A DNA stretch of 55,916 nt from Verrucomicrobiota bacterium (GTDB lineage Bacteria; Verrucomicrobiota; Verrucomicrobiia; Verrucomicrobiales; Verrucomicrobiaceae): assembly GCA_026397715.1 (NCBI GenBank), contig JAPLUN010000421.1, positions 1 to 55,916 on the forward strand. The letters run 5' to 3'. Below the pieces are notes generated by a model. It saw nothing but the letters and a program-made list of their open reading frames with translations, searched no databases and was not told where the DNA came from. Both the position numbers and the translations under genes were made by a program. Positions 37,181-45,931 of the stretch are shown here, in pieces (within the stretch, counting starts at the first letter, position 1; the number at the start of each line of letters is the position of its first letter).

Positions 37181-38014
37181 TTACTTCTTTGCTTCCATGA
37201 ACTTCAGAATCGCCAGCCGCGCCGGATCTCCTTCATTCGCGATGTTGTTTCCCACGCTGCCGTGATTGCGGTCTGCGATGACCTGCAGGGTCACGCGCTT
37301 GTTTCCAGCACCCTTCATCAAGGCCACGAGATAGACGTTCTCCTCGGCGCGTGCGGGCATGTCCTTGTCAGCGCAGAGCACGAGGATGGGCGGGAGGTTC
37401 TTCACGTCGGCATAGCGCACCGGCGCGGCTTCATCCGCCGTGACGCTGAATTTCGAAATGCCGCGCTCCTGCCGCACGGTGTAGTGCGTCATCACCTGCG
37501 CACTCACGGGAACAAGTCCGGCGAGCTGCTGCGGCTTCAAACCGAAGGCAGCCAGGTAATGTGCATCCATTCCGAGCATGAGCGTGAGATAAGCGCCCGC
37601 CGAATGACCGCCCACAAACACGCGCTGCGCAGCGCCGCCATGCTGCGCGATGTTTTTCAAAGTCCAGGCCACAGCCGCCGTGGCGTCCTCAATGTAGGCG
37701 GGATACTTGGCCTTCGGGCTGAGCCGGTAGTTGGGAACAACCACGGCCACGCCGGACTGCGCGAGTCCTAGCGCCACTTTCTTGGTGCTGTCGGCATCCT
37801 TGTTGCCACCCGTCAGGCCCCCGCCGTGAAACCACACGAGCGTGGCGAAGTCCTTCTTCTCCGCAGGCAGGTACACATCCAGCAGGCAGCGCTGCTTTTC
37901 ATAGCTGCTGAGGGAGTCGCCGGTTTTGTACGGCACATCCGGCAGATCCGCCGCAGGGGCAAGGCTGGCGCAAAGAAGGACGAAAGCGGCGAGGCGGAGC
38001 AGAGACGTGGTCAT
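37181..38014 (-). CDS. secreted alpha/beta hydrolase (BD-FAE-like esterase)
   Basis: A 277-residue exported hydrolase (signal MTTSLLRLAAFVLLCASLAPAA). LVWFHGGGLTGGNKD supplies the oxyanion hole, GGHSAGAYLT the nucleophile Ser, CADKDMPA the Asp and DRNHGSVG the His. It is similar in type to, but clearly different from, the esterase at 22951. It probably removes acyl groups from polysaccharide. It lies 13 bases after the upstream gene and 57 before the DUF4838 gene. Confidence 0.85.
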   Translation of the reverse strand: MTTSLLRLAAFVLLCASLAPAADLPDVPYKTGDSLSSYEKQRCLLDVYLPAEKKDFATLVWFHGGGLTGGNKDADSTKKVALGLAQSGVAVVVPNYRLSPKAKYPAYIEDATAAVAWTLKNIAQHGGAAQRVFVGGHSAGAYLTLMLGMDAHYLAAFGLKPQQLAGLVPVSAQVMTHYTVRQERGISKFSVTADEAAPVRYADVKNLPPILVLCADKDMPARAEENVYLVALMKGAGNKRVTLQVIADRNHGSVGNNIANEGDPARLAILKFMEAKK

Positions 38015-38027
38015 GGAGCCGTGCAGA

Positions 38028-38915
38028 TTACTTGGTCTGAAGCTCCGCCGCCAGTGCGCGTGCGGCGGATTCCCACGTTTCCGGCGTGGCGCTGCCGAAG
38101 GCGGTGACCATGCGCCAGGTGCCGGTGAATCCGGCGGGCACGGTGGCGCTGCTGAAGCACTTCAGGTAAAACTTCCGGTAGGTTCCGGGCACATTCCAGA
38201 TCGTGGCGATGTGCTCTCCCAGCTCCGGCGCCTGCAGCAGGCGGCTCACGGCAAACTGCCCGCTCTGCGGCTCATACACCGCCATCCAGTCCACGCGCTC
38301 GTTGATGTAGAATTTCTTCGCCACTTCCGCGTCATCGCGCAGCGGGCCGGAGATGTTTTTATCAGGCGCAGCATCGCTTCCAGCCAGGAAGGCGCTGACC
38401 GTGGGCCGCCAAGCGTGCATGAAGTGATACACCAGCTTCAGCGGCACGGCCTCGGTGGTGTGCACGGTGGTGGTTTCATACAAGCGGTTGTCTTTGATCT
38501 CGGTGAAGTTGGTCAGATCAAAGGTGCGGATGCGTGATTTGCGCTCCAGCCGAAACGTGCCGCCCTTAAGCTCTGCTGCAGGTGCTTCGACTCGTTTGTC
38601 ATCGAGGAAGAAGTCGAGTGACTGCAGCTTCTCGGGTTCGTTTTCCAGATGCGCGGTGCCGATGAAGCCGACATCGGGAAAGGAGAACACGGTGCCGTAG
38701 GCGCTGCTCTCGGTGGTCATCGCTTTGCTGCGGAAATCAATGCGACCGGGCGTCCACTGCGTGGCCTGGCGCAGCAGCAGCGTCACATCTCCACAGGTCA
38801 CGGTGATGCGCGGAAGATCAGGGCCGAGGTTAGGCTTGAAGGGCTCTTTGGCAGAAACAAAATCCGTGAGCGCGAAGCCCAGAGCCAACGAGAGAATACG
38901 TGAAGGAACAAACAT
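38028..38915 (-). CDS. secreted protein of unknown function
   Basis: A 295-residue exported protein (signal MFVPSRILSLALGFALTDFVSA). Mostly predicted beta strands (ITVTCGDVTLLLRQATQW, VGFIGTAHLE, LYETTTVHTTEAVPLKLVYHFMHAW). The two Cys (41 and near the C-terminus) do not form a known motif. I do not recognise the family. It is the first gene of the DUF4838 operon and so may help bind or process the same glycan. Confidence 0.65.
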   Translation of the reverse strand: MFVPSRILSLALGFALTDFVSAKEPFKPNLGPDLPRITVTCGDVTLLLRQATQWTPGRIDFRSKAMTTESSAYGTVFSFPDVGFIGTAHLENEPEKLQSLDFFLDDKRVEAPAAELKGGTFRLERKSRIRTFDLTNFTEIKDNRLYETTTVHTTEAVPLKLVYHFMHAWRPTVSAFLAGSDAAPDKNISGPLRDDAEVAKKFYINERVDWMAVYEPQSGQFAVSRLLQAPELGEHIATIWNVPGTYRKFYLKCFSSATVPAGFTGTWRMVTAFGSATPETWESAARALAAELQTK

Positions 38916-38972
38916 GCGCGATGACTACGCGGCAGCAGCGAGGCCTTTTGTCTCAAACCTTCTACCGCGCTG

Positions 38973-39221
38973 TTATTTCCGGAAGGACTTCAGGAAATTG
39001 AAGATCAGCCAGATCTGCGCGAAGCCCACGGCGATGAGAAGTACACCGAGCTCGACAGCGTTGTCCTCCTTGGGCACCGCCAGCCGCAGAATGAACGCCA
39101 GCATAATCGCTCCGAGGATGGAGAGCACTGCTCCAAACGACCAGCTTCCAGAAGACTGCTCGGGAGTAGGGATGTGTGTGGGGTATCCCTCCTTGCTGAG
39201 ATCGTCTGGGTCATCACTCAT
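38973..39221 (-). CDS. small two-helix membrane protein
   Basis: An 82-residue protein with a hydrophilic N-terminus (about 28 residues, Asp/Ser/Pro-rich) and two hydrophobic segments (FGAVLSILGAIMLAFILRLAV and LGVLLIAVGFAQIWLIFNFL). It ends in a basic KSFRK. No family recognised. The ATG at 39221 is chosen because the 36 upstream residues look random. Confidence 0.55.
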   Translation of the reverse strand: MSDDPDDLSKEGYPTHIPTPEQSSGSWSFGAVLSILGAIMLAFILRLAVPKEDNAVELGVLLIAVGFAQIWLIFNFLKSFRK

Positions 39222-39270
39222 GGCGGTGCGCTGTGGCGGGTTGGCTGGTTGGCTGGTCTCATTAGACGAT

Positions 39271-39291
39271 GGTGTGGCATGGAGCCACACC
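39271..39291. other. perfect 8-pair hairpin between two genes
   Basis: GGTGTGGC-ATGGA-GCCACACC lies between the end of the Sel1 gene and the start of the small membrane protein. There is no T-run on the minus strand, so it may be a factor-dependent terminator, an operator or a repeat remnant. Confidence 0.35.
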
Positions 39292-39379
39292 GTGATTCGC
39301 TCATGAACTCCCCGCATAAACGTTCGCATCCGACTGAAACTTCCGAAGCACCGGACTATCGGCGGAGGTCACGCCAGCC

Positions 39380-40696
39380 TTACTTCACCGGCTCCACCTT
39401 CGTCGGCTTCCACTCGCGCTCCAGCCGGACGGCCTCGATGACTTGTTCGCGCGTCATGGTCGCCTCCAGCGTTGCCTGATGGACGAAGGCGATGTCATGC
39501 CCTTGCTTAGAAGCGAGACGGCACCACTTCAGGGCTTCCACCGGGTGCTTCTCCACGCCCTCGCCTTTTTCGTACATCAGGCTCAGGGCAAACTGCCCGT
39601 CGGCATCGCCGCGCTCCGCCGCTGCACAAAACAGCTTCATGGCCTGCGCCTCATCTTTGTCGACACCTTTACCACTGAGGAGGCAGCCGCCCAACCCGAC
39701 CTGGGCTATGGGAAAATTTTGCTCCGCAGCTTTGCGGAACCACACGACAGCATCTGCAGTGTTCTGCGCCACGCCTGTGCCTTCAAAGTAGGCCACCGCC
39801 AGCTTTGTCTGCGCGAGGGCGTCTCCCTGATCCGCCGCTTTTTGATACCAGGCCACAGCCTCGGCAGGATCCTTCGGCACGCCTGAGCCATGCATGCAGC
39901 ACTCGCCCAGCTCAAGCTGCGCCGGGGCGTAGTTCTGCGCCGCCGATTTCTTGATGAGGCTGATCCCCTGTTTCAGATCCTGGGCCACACCCGCGCCCAG
40001 GGAATAGGCCATGCCCAGCCGCAACTGAGCTTCTGGGTCTTCCTTTTCCGCCGCCTTGCGGAACCATTTCACCGCTTCACCGAGATCAAGGGGCACCCGC
40101 AATCCCTGGGCATAGGTGGTGCCGAGAAGCTTCTGCGCATTGAGGTCTCCCTGCTCGGCGGCTTTGCGAAACCACTTCACGGCTTCCGCTGCGTCCTGCA
40201 CCACTCCCTCGCCGTCAAAGTAGGCCATGCCGAGCTCCAGCTGCGCGTCTGCATCGCCAAGCTCCGCCGCCTGGCGAAACCACTTCACGCCCTCATTCAT
40301 GTCCTTGGGCACGCTGGAACCCAGGCTGTAGCAGACGCCGAGCTGTTTCATGGCCGCCACATGATTCTGCGCCGCTGCCAGACGCAGCCACTTCACAGCT
40401 TCCGTTGCATCTTGCGACACTCCCGTTCCCAGCAGGTAGCACATGCCCAGCTGCCGCTGGGCATCGACATGACCTTGGGTGATTGCCTTGCGAAACCACT
40501 CTACTGCCGCCGCTTCATCCTTGGGAAGGCCGTCTCCTTTGGCGCAGCGCAGGCCCATGGCGTGCTGCGCGTCTGCATTCCCCTGCTCTGCCTCCGTGCG
40601 CGTTTCCTTCAGGCTCTTGGCCACGAGCGGTACGGTCGCGCAAAACAGGACTGCGAGCAGCAGCAGCATAGGAATTTTCTTGGACTGAGTGAACAT
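39380..40696 (-). CDS. exported Sel1-repeat protein
   Basis: A 438-residue exported protein (signal MFTQSKKIPMLLLLAVLFCATVPLVA) built of about eleven 36-residue Sel1-like repeats (AxxQLGxxYxxGxGVxxDxxEAVKWxRKAAEQG). Such solenoids are protein-protein scaffolds. The last 40 residues (ATLEATMTREQVIEAVRLEREWKP) form a conserved end cap also found in the Sel1 protein at 51226. Partners are unknown. The start at 40696 is taken for the signal peptide. Confidence 0.88.
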   Translation of the reverse strand: MFTQSKKIPMLLLLAVLFCATVPLVAKSLKETRTEAEQGNADAQHAMGLRCAKGDGLPKDEAAAVEWFRKAITQGHVDAQRQLGMCYLLGTGVSQDATEAVKWLRLAAAQNHVAAMKQLGVCYSLGSSVPKDMNEGVKWFRQAAELGDADAQLELGMAYFDGEGVVQDAAEAVKWFRKAAEQGDLNAQKLLGTTYAQGLRVPLDLGEAVKWFRKAAEKEDPEAQLRLGMAYSLGAGVAQDLKQGISLIKKSAAQNYAPAQLELGECCMHGSGVPKDPAEAVAWYQKAADQGDALAQTKLAVAYFEGTGVAQNTADAVVWFRKAAEQNFPIAQVGLGGCLLSGKGVDKDEAQAMKLFCAAAERGDADGQFALSLMYEKGEGVEKHPVEALKWCRLASKQGHDIAFVHQATLEATMTREQVIEAVRLEREWKPTKVEPVK

Positions 40697-41150
40697 GGAC
40701 ACTTCTCTGGGAGCAGAATCGTTACGTGGGTCTTTTTTAGAGAGATCCCGCGCATGAGTCATCCCTTTTCTTCGGTGAAGTGAGCCCCTCTGACCGTGAC
40801 AGCAATGGCTTCATCCCTCCCTTTTTTCGGCATGCCACGATGAGGGCGGGAGGATGTGGAGATCAAGAATCGTCATGGTCATTTTTGGGGACGAGAGAGG
40901 GATTTGGTGTGTCGGATTCGGCAATTTTGCATGTTGTTTGCGTTTTCGGAGGGCTCTCTTTTGGCGGCCAGGGTTGGGCTGCCGTCTCGCGCCTCAAATG
41001 GTCGGCGCAGTTGCATTTCGATTTAGTTATTCGCAACTTTGACCCATATGGAACGGGAACAACACGCGGCATCTCTAGTTCCTAATAACTTTGGTTTAGA
41101 CGAAACATTTTTAGATGGATAGCTACTTGCTACGACGTAGCCCTATAAAT
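40697..41150. other. intergenic region without convincing gene
   Basis: This stretch is AT-richer than its surroundings. A 101-codon plus-strand frame (40780-41085) lacks protein-like character. Near its right end GCTAC-GAC-GTAGC is a perfect small palindrome followed by CCTATAAAT, a plausible promoter/operator for the small gene at 41151. Nothing else is recognisable. Confidence 0.4.
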
Positions 41151-41426
41151 ATGCAACCTCTTCATGCACTCACGCATGCGGCACGCCGCATGCAGCTCTG
41201 CTACTTTTTTGGCCTCATGGTTAGTCTGGCTCCGCTGATGGTGGGGGCGCAGTCAACTCCCGTTCCGCAAGTCATCGTGCGGAAGGAGCAGGTGCAGGAA
41301 GTCGAAAGGTACATGGAGAACGTTGAACGGGATGATCGCTCGGTTAAATACGTGGTCTATGTGGTCTTACCCGCGCTCGGCCTCATTGGCTGCCTGATGG
41401 TCCTGCGACGCTTTTTACTCAATTGA
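41151..41426 (+). CDS. small membrane-anchored protein
   Basis: A 91-residue protein with a hydrophobic N-terminal segment resembling a signal peptide (CYFFGLMVSLAPLMVGAQ), a short charged periplasmic stretch (RKEQVQEVERYMENVERDDR) and a C-terminal membrane helix (YVVYVVLPALGLIGCLMVL) with a basic end. No family recognised. The start could be 41115 or 41190 instead. Confidence 0.45.
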   Translation: MQPLHALTHAARRMQLCYFFGLMVSLAPLMVGAQSTPVPQVIVRKEQVQEVERYMENVERDDRSVKYVVYVVLPALGLIGCLMVLRRFLLN

Positions 41427-41488
41427 GAAAGCGAGTGCCTTTCAGGCCTGGCATCTTGTCTCAAGCCGAGAGAGCGGTGCCTTGGGGA

Positions 41489-42658
41489 TCAGAGGCGCAG
41501 GAAAATCTTTTGGCGGTACATCCAGCAGGCGGTGAGGGTGATGAGGAGGAGGCTGGGGACGCCGGTCATGATGCTTTGCATTTCGGGGCCGAACAGGAGG
41601 ACGTAGCGCTGGCCGAAGTGGGTTTTCACGGTCTCGGCGAGCCAGACTTCCAGGGTGTGACGCATGAGGTAGAAGGCGAGTGGATTCATGCCGATGACGA
41701 TGAACAGGAAGGCCCAGCGACGGTGCTGCTTCACATCGACGAGCTGATGGAATCCGGCGAGGAGGAGCATGCAAATGCCGCCGCTGAGGAAGACCCAGGC
41801 GGGGGTCCACAGATGTTTGACGATGGGACAGATGCCGCCGAGGTGGAGGGCGAGGCCGGTGAGGACACAGACTGTGCCGGTGATGACGAGGCGGCGGATG
41901 GGGGTGTCGTTGTTTTTGATCCAGGTGCCTGTGATGAGGCCGAGGATCATGGAGGAGATGGTGGGGATGAAGTTGAGGGTGGTATAGCCGCCGAGCCAGC
42001 CGACATAGGGCGCGGTGCGGGGGAAGTGATTCAGGAGCCAGATGTCGAAGGCCCAGCCGGCGTTGCGGTTGTGGTTCCAGTGGGCAAAAAACCCATCGAA
42101 GTCGTGACTCCAGCCTGCGGGGACGTTCCAAGCGGTGGGGTCGGCATGCGGGGGGATGACGGGGTGGAGGGCGTAGATGAGCCAGTGCAGTACGAGGAAG
42201 GCGGCAAAGGCAGCCACTCGCGTGCGCGTGCCGCAGAAGGCGAGGGCGAAGACGGGGAGGTAGGCCAGGCCCATCTGCGTGAGGGTTTCATCGAAGGCCC
42301 AGAGTGTCATCTGGCGGCCGAGGCTGTGGATGAAGATGCCGAGAAAGACGAGGGCGATGGCACGCCAGACGGCGTGCCGGGCCATCTGGCGTTTCGTGTC
42401 GCCTTTGGCGGCGCGTGAGGAGAGGCTGAAGACCATGGAGACGCCCATGAGGAAGACGAAGGAGGGCATGAGGAGATCATGCAGGGAGCAGCCGGTCCAC
42501 GGGACATGGGAGGTGTGGAAGTGGATGAAACGCCAGACGGGGCTGTCGGGGAAACGAGCGGCTACTTCGTCGAGAAGGAGGAGTTCGTGAAAGCCTATCA
42601 GGAACAAAGCGATGCCGCGATAGGCATCGAAGGAGGCGAGGCGTTGCATCAGATGCAA
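41489..42658 (-). CDS. heparan-glucosaminide N-acetyltransferase-like membrane acyltransferase (DUF5009)
   Basis: A 389-residue polytopic membrane protein with about ten hydrophobic helices. SFDAYRGIALFLIGF and LLMPSFVFLMGVSMVFSLSSR are the signature of the DUF5009/HGSNAT-type family, which transfers acetyl from cytoplasmic acetyl-CoA to glycan amines across a membrane. Bacterial members are unassigned. The link to the sulfamidase-like sulfatase at 13912 is suggestive, since both act on glucosamine in heparan catabolism, but is inference only. The start may be the Met three codons downstream. Confidence 0.78.
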   Translation of the reverse strand: MHLMQRLASFDAYRGIALFLIGFHELLLLDEVAARFPDSPVWRFIHFHTSHVPWTGCSLHDLLMPSFVFLMGVSMVFSLSSRAAKGDTKRQMARHAVWRAIALVFLGIFIHSLGRQMTLWAFDETLTQMGLAYLPVFALAFCGTRTRVAAFAAFLVLHWLIYALHPVIPPHADPTAWNVPAGWSHDFDGFFAHWNHNRNAGWAFDIWLLNHFPRTAPYVGWLGGYTTLNFIPTISSMILGLITGTWIKNNDTPIRRLVITGTVCVLTGLALHLGGICPIVKHLWTPAWVFLSGGICMLLLAGFHQLVDVKQHRRWAFLFIVIGMNPLAFYLMRHTLEVWLAETVKTHFGQRYVLLFGPEMQSIMTGVPSLLLITLTACWMYRQKIFLRL

Positions 42659-42874
42659 ACGGGCCGTTCAGGGACGGTTTCGCTTCTTGGGAGAAATCAG
42701 CCGGAGATTTTTATCTTCAACTCCATGAGATTCAGTGCACTGCGTGAGGCCTGCGAGCGCTCGACGTGGGCCGGATCGGGTGCCTCTGGGCAGCCAGAGG
42801 AGGCGCTCGATAACGCAATTCAGGCTCAGCATGGCTCATGGCTTCCCGCAGCTTGATGAGAGATGATTCTTACT

Positions 42875-43396
42875 ATGAAAACACTGAGTCAGTTTCTTCT
42901 CGTTGCCGTGCTGGTGAGTTCGTTGACGGGATGTCTTTTCAAGGAGCCTGTGTTTGAGCAGGGATTTTCCAAGATTGATCCGGCCCTCAACGGTGTGTGG
43001 GCGAGCGAGGGTGAGAATGGAGATCCGCGCAAGATGGAGTTCGCGGTGTGTGCGCCGCTGGATGATGATCGCTACGTCTTGAACCATCCCTCGGCTGAAA
43101 AGGGGTCGTTGTTTTACGAGGCGCGGCTGGTGAAGGTGCAGGACCGCAGCCTGTTGCAGCTGAGGCTGCTGGCCTCATTCAATGATGGGGTGCCGAAGGC
43201 GGATGCGGAACGCTACACGCTGCTGTGGCTGGAGAAAGGCCCGGCGGAATCAGGGCTGAAGGTGCGGGCTCTCGGCGGAGACGGTGTGAAAGAGAAGGGA
43301 GCGGCGGAAGTGAAGCGACTGCTTGAAGCTGCGGGAACGGATTGGAACACGCTGTTTGGTGAGGCGGTGGTGTATCGGAAGCTGAAGGACAAGTGA
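42875..43396 (+). CDS. lipoprotein of unknown function
   Basis: A 173-residue protein beginning MKTLSQFLLVAVLVSSLTGC, a signal peptide with lipobox LTGC, so it is anchored by lipid to a membrane. The mature part contains LNGVWASEGENGDPRKMEFAV and YTLLWLEKGP, reminiscent of small lipocalin-like or storage-type sandwich domains, but no family is recognised. It is transcribed away from the acyltransferase. Confidence 0.7.
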   Translation: MKTLSQFLLVAVLVSSLTGCLFKEPVFEQGFSKIDPALNGVWASEGENGDPRKMEFAVCAPLDDDRYVLNHPSAEKGSLFYEARLVKVQDRSLLQLRLLASFNDGVPKADAERYTLLWLEKGPAESGLKVRALGGDGVKEKGAAEVKRLLEAAGTDWNTLFGEAVVYRKLKDK

Positions 43397-43444
43397 TCGT
43401 TCGCTGAGGTCCGTCCGTCACCGGAGTTCTGACGCTGCCAAAAT

Positions 43445-43729
43445 GCCTGGCACTTTTTTCCGATCCTTGAACGCCAGGCTGAGTCGTTCCAGTCTCTGGC
43501 GGCGTCTGACCCGCAGGGGATCTCCACGCTGTTCAGCGAATTCCTACTCCCCGCCCTGCAAGAGGCCAGCTCCACCGACCAAGTCACCGACCAAGGCAAA
43601 GCCCTGCTGAAGAGCGTGGGAAGGAAGCCTGACAGCGCGCTGGAATGCATGAAGAAGCTGGGCCTCTCCCACCGGCCCACGTTCCGCAAGACTCAGGCGG
43701 CAGAACGAGCCGCCTTTTTCGATGTCTGA
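43445..43729 (+). pseudogene. relic of a winged-helix-ended protein
   Basis: There is an open frame without a start codon. It ends GKALLKSVGRKPDSALECMKKLGLSHRPTFRKT and then stops. This resembles the C-terminal winged helix of AlbA_2/RecG-like or Fic proteins (LGLKHRPTFR type). About 75 bases of it recur at 51838-51912 in another degraded frame. It overlaps the 3' end of the antitoxin gene tail to tail. Treated as decayed sequence. Confidence 0.4.
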
Positions 43730-44046
43730 CGCACGGGCTTGACGGTCATGCGCAGGCCGAGGGAGCCCAGCACATTTTGAAAGGTGCGGAGGCGGGGGTT
43801 TCCCTTCGGTGAAAGGGCTTCGTGGAGGGCCTGGCGGCTGACATCTGTCTTGCGGGCCAGTGAGGCCAGCCCGCCTTGGGCTTGGGCGACAAGGCGTAGG
43901 GTGTCGAGCAGCATGTCCACGTCGTTGTCCTGCTCGAATTCTTCGAGCGCCAGTTTCATGGCATACCTGGCCCGCTTGGGATCGCTCAGGTGCTTCAGCC
44001 TCACCTCGTCGTGAGGGATGGTGCTGCTTTTCTTGGGTGCTTTCAT
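43693..44046 (-). CDS. HigA-like antitoxin of a COG3657/COG3636-type TA module
   Basis: A 117-residue DNA-binding protein. RYAMKLALEEFEQDNDVDMLLDTLRLVAQAQGG followed by the helix-turn-helix LASLARKTDVSRQALHEALSPKGNPRLRTFQNVLGSLGLRM is typical of the addiction-module antidote family. It neutralises the adjacent RelE-like killer protein and represses the operon. The start overlaps the toxin stop by four bases. The C-terminus is Lys/Arg/Ala-rich. Confidence 0.87.
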   Translation of the reverse strand: MKAPKKSSTIPHDEVRLKHLSDPKRARYAMKLALEEFEQDNDVDMLLDTLRLVAQAQGGLASLARKTDVSRQALHEALSPKGNPRLRTFQNVLGSLGLRMTVKPVRQTSKKAARSAA

Positions 44047-44378
44047 GGATGGTCCTCCTGATACGTTTTCCAGTATTCTCTGGCTCGTTTGATGTCTTTG
44101 CTTTGCGTGGACTTGTCTCCTCCGGCGAGGATGATGACGGTCTTGCCCTTGTGCTCGCCGAAGTAAACCCGGTAGCCCGGTCCGAAAAACAGGCGCAGCT
44201 CGTACAAGCTCCGATCAATGGCTTTGCAGTCGCCAAACTGTCCTTTTTTCATCCGGGCCACCCGTGCCGAAATGCGTTCCTGCATCTTCCAATCCAGCGA
44301 TTCCAACCAGTCGAGATAGGGACTCTCGTCCGAGGCATGTCAGAAGATCAGGACTTCGTATGAACCGGGTTGAAGCAT
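44043..44378 (-). pseudogene. RelE/HigB-like toxin gene with in-frame TGA
   Basis: The family body is intact: PYLDWLESLDWKMQERISARVARMKKGQFGD, LYELRLFFGPGYRVYFGEHKGK and VIILAGGDKSTQSKDIKRA, i.e. a ribosome-dependent mRNA-interferase fold. Reading from the ATG at 44378, MLQPGSYEVLIF matches the expected first strand, but codon 13 is TGA (44340-44342), after which homology continues in the same frame. The only downstream alternative start is a TTG at 44306, giving 87 residues without the first strand. The toxin is therefore probably inactive, while the antitoxin is preserved. Confidence 0.7.
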
Positions 44379-44420
44379 GAGCAGGCACGGTTGAATGTTC
44401 GCTTCCTGTGTAAACTATAA

Positions 44421-44435
44421 TTGACGCATGGTCAA
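44421..44435. promoter_or_regulatory. palindromic operator upstream of the TA module
   Basis: TTGAC-GCATG-GTCAA is a perfect 5-pair inverted repeat about 45 bases upstream of the toxin ATG. On the minus strand it is followed by TATAGT, a -10-like hexamer. The position suits autorepression by the HigA-like antitoxin. Confidence 0.4.
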
Positions 44436-44485
44436 GCGACCTTGATTGAAAAGCGACAGGGCTTGCAGGCCACTTTGGGAGGACG

Positions 44486-44538
44486 GGCTGGCGATGGTGA
44501 ATGGCTGGGACACTGTCAGGAGGCGGAGAGCTTTGCAG
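44486..44538 (+). repeat. dispersed repeat, copy 1 of 2
   Basis: The segment beginning GGCTGGCGATGG and continuing through GTCAGGAGGCGGAG recurs with few changes at 45787-45836. It has no protein-like reading. The stretch from here to 44830 otherwise holds only the structured repeat at 44567 and the promoter region of the next gene. Confidence 0.5.
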
Positions 44539-44566
44539 TCGCTGCTGGTGGGCATAGGGTGTGGCG

Positions 44567-44670
44567 GAGTGCTGGGTTTGCTTCCTGGACTTGATGCCGA
44601 AAACCCAGGGAAGCACTCGCCAAGGCTCGGCATCCCTGGGCTCAAATACGCAACACCGTTGGTGTTGAAG
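44567..44670. repeat. structured dispersed repeat, copy 1 of 2
   Basis: About 104 bases aligned to 51975-52077 with a single gap. The 5' half can pair GAGTGC with GCACTC and TGGGTTT with AAACCCA. The 3' half is a perfect hairpin CAACACC-GTT-GGTGTTG (44651-44667). In the other copy this hairpin has different stem bases that still pair, so structure appears conserved. Confidence 0.65.
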
Positions 44671-44830
44671 AATACTGATGAAGGAAGGGCACAAACGGTC
44701 GATACTTCACCTTAACCGAGTGCCTTTCATGCCTGGCCTCTTGCTGAGGCGAAGTCAGGGGAATCTATAGAGCAGGTCGTGTTTGGTGGCAGGGCTTGAC
44801 GTCAGTGCCCGCGTGTGGTCGAATGGCAGC

Positions 44831-45547
44831 ATGAGAATACTGCTTACATTGGTCGCGTTTTTTGCCTGCTCATCTCTGGGACAGGCCCAGGAGATGTTCA
44901 GCCAATACGAGATACTGGCGCGCCAGTATGCGGCGTCCACGGGGCAGCCCTATGAGCTGTGCCTGAAGGCGCTGCAAATTGCGGCCTGGTGCAAGGCCAA
45001 TCCGCAGGGTGGCACGGTGAACGGGCAGGTTTATGATGCGCAGGCCACGGCGGCTCAGCTGGCCGAAGCGAAGAGAATTTTGACCCCCATCCAGGCGCCG
45101 CAGCCTGTGGTGCCGACGCAACCTGCGATGCCGACGCAGCCGCCCATCGGCAGTGGTGGTCTTTCAAACCGGCCTGCCGTCCCGGTGGGACGCAGCGCCA
45201 ATGACCCCCAGCGCATGGCTGAGCAGCTGGCACGGCAGCAGCGCCAGAATGCCGGCCAGAATTTCAATCAGGGCGGGGGCGGCAACGCCCTGTCTTTCCG
45301 CTTTCTCCTCAAAGGCGATTTTGCAGGCTTCTCAGGGACTCACACATTCACCATGGATAATGGCCAGGTGTGGCGGCAGACGGACAACGTCGTGACCCGG
45401 CACAATCCGGTGATCCACAATCCGACGGGCATCCTCACCATCTATAGTAATAACAATACCGTGGGAACGACCGGCATCCTGGAAGTGGTGGGGGTGCCAG
45501 GAAGCGTGCAGGTGCAGCTGCAGCAGCCGATTATTCTGGTGAGGTGA
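44831..45547 (+). CDS. exported protein of unknown function
   Basis: A 238-residue exported protein (signal MRILLTLVAFFACSSLGQAQ). A helical N-terminal part (EMFSQYEILARQYAASTGQPYELCLKALQ) is followed by a Pro/Gln-rich linker (IQAPQPVVPTQPAMPTQPP) and a Gln/Asn-rich stretch. The C-terminal beta domain (FSGTHTFTMDNGQVWRQTDN, GILTIYSNNN, GILEVVGVPGSVQVQL) is of a type seen after DGQVWRQ motifs in small bacterial secreted proteins. No function can be named. The ATG is chosen for the signal peptide. Confidence 0.65.
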   Translation: MRILLTLVAFFACSSLGQAQEMFSQYEILARQYAASTGQPYELCLKALQIAAWCKANPQGGTVNGQVYDAQATAAQLAEAKRILTPIQAPQPVVPTQPAMPTQPPIGSGGLSNRPAVPVGRSANDPQRMAEQLARQQRQNAGQNFNQGGGGNALSFRFLLKGDFAGFSGTHTFTMDNGQVWRQTDNVVTRHNPVIHNPTGILTIYSNNNTVGTTGILEVVGVPGSVQVQLQQPIILVR

Positions 45548-45786
45548 GCGGGGTGTGGTGAGGCTAGGGACGCGCTGATCAATCATTCCAGGCATCTTCT
45601 CCAGAACTGTGTGCCTATGGAAGGAGCGGAAGACGGACCCGAAGAGGAGAGGGCTAGTGCTGTGTGCTTTGCAGGGGTTCGCGGAACTCATTTCCGGTGG
45701 CGGGGCTTGGGGACGTTCGGTTTTGCCGCAGAGGGGCGGGCAGAGATTGAAGAGGGTCCGGAAAGTGGTTGAGGTGAGGGAGTGGT

Positions 45787-45836
45787 GGCTGGCGATGGGG
45801 AATGGCTGGGGCCCTGCCAGGAGGCGGAGCTGCAGC
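45787..45836 (+). repeat. dispersed repeat, copy 2 of 2
   Basis: Matches 44486-44538, from GGCTGGCGATGG through CCAGGAGGCGGAG. Its orientation is the same as copy 1. Confidence 0.5.
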
Positions 45837-45931
45837 GGGGTGAAAGGGAGAAGGCTGAGGAGAGGATGGGAGGCTGGTGTTGACCCGGGGGTGGACGATT
45901 CGAGCGATTTAAATTCTGACGTAGGCTGTCA

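Noticed and set aside
40780..41085. 101-codon plus-strand frame upstream of the small membrane protein
   Set aside because: Composition is not protein-like, no ribosome site, no domain; treated as intergenic.
41423..42418. Long plus-strand frame rich in Glu, Gly and Asp
   Set aside because: It is the shadow of the acyltransferase gene on the other strand, caused by high GC at third positions.
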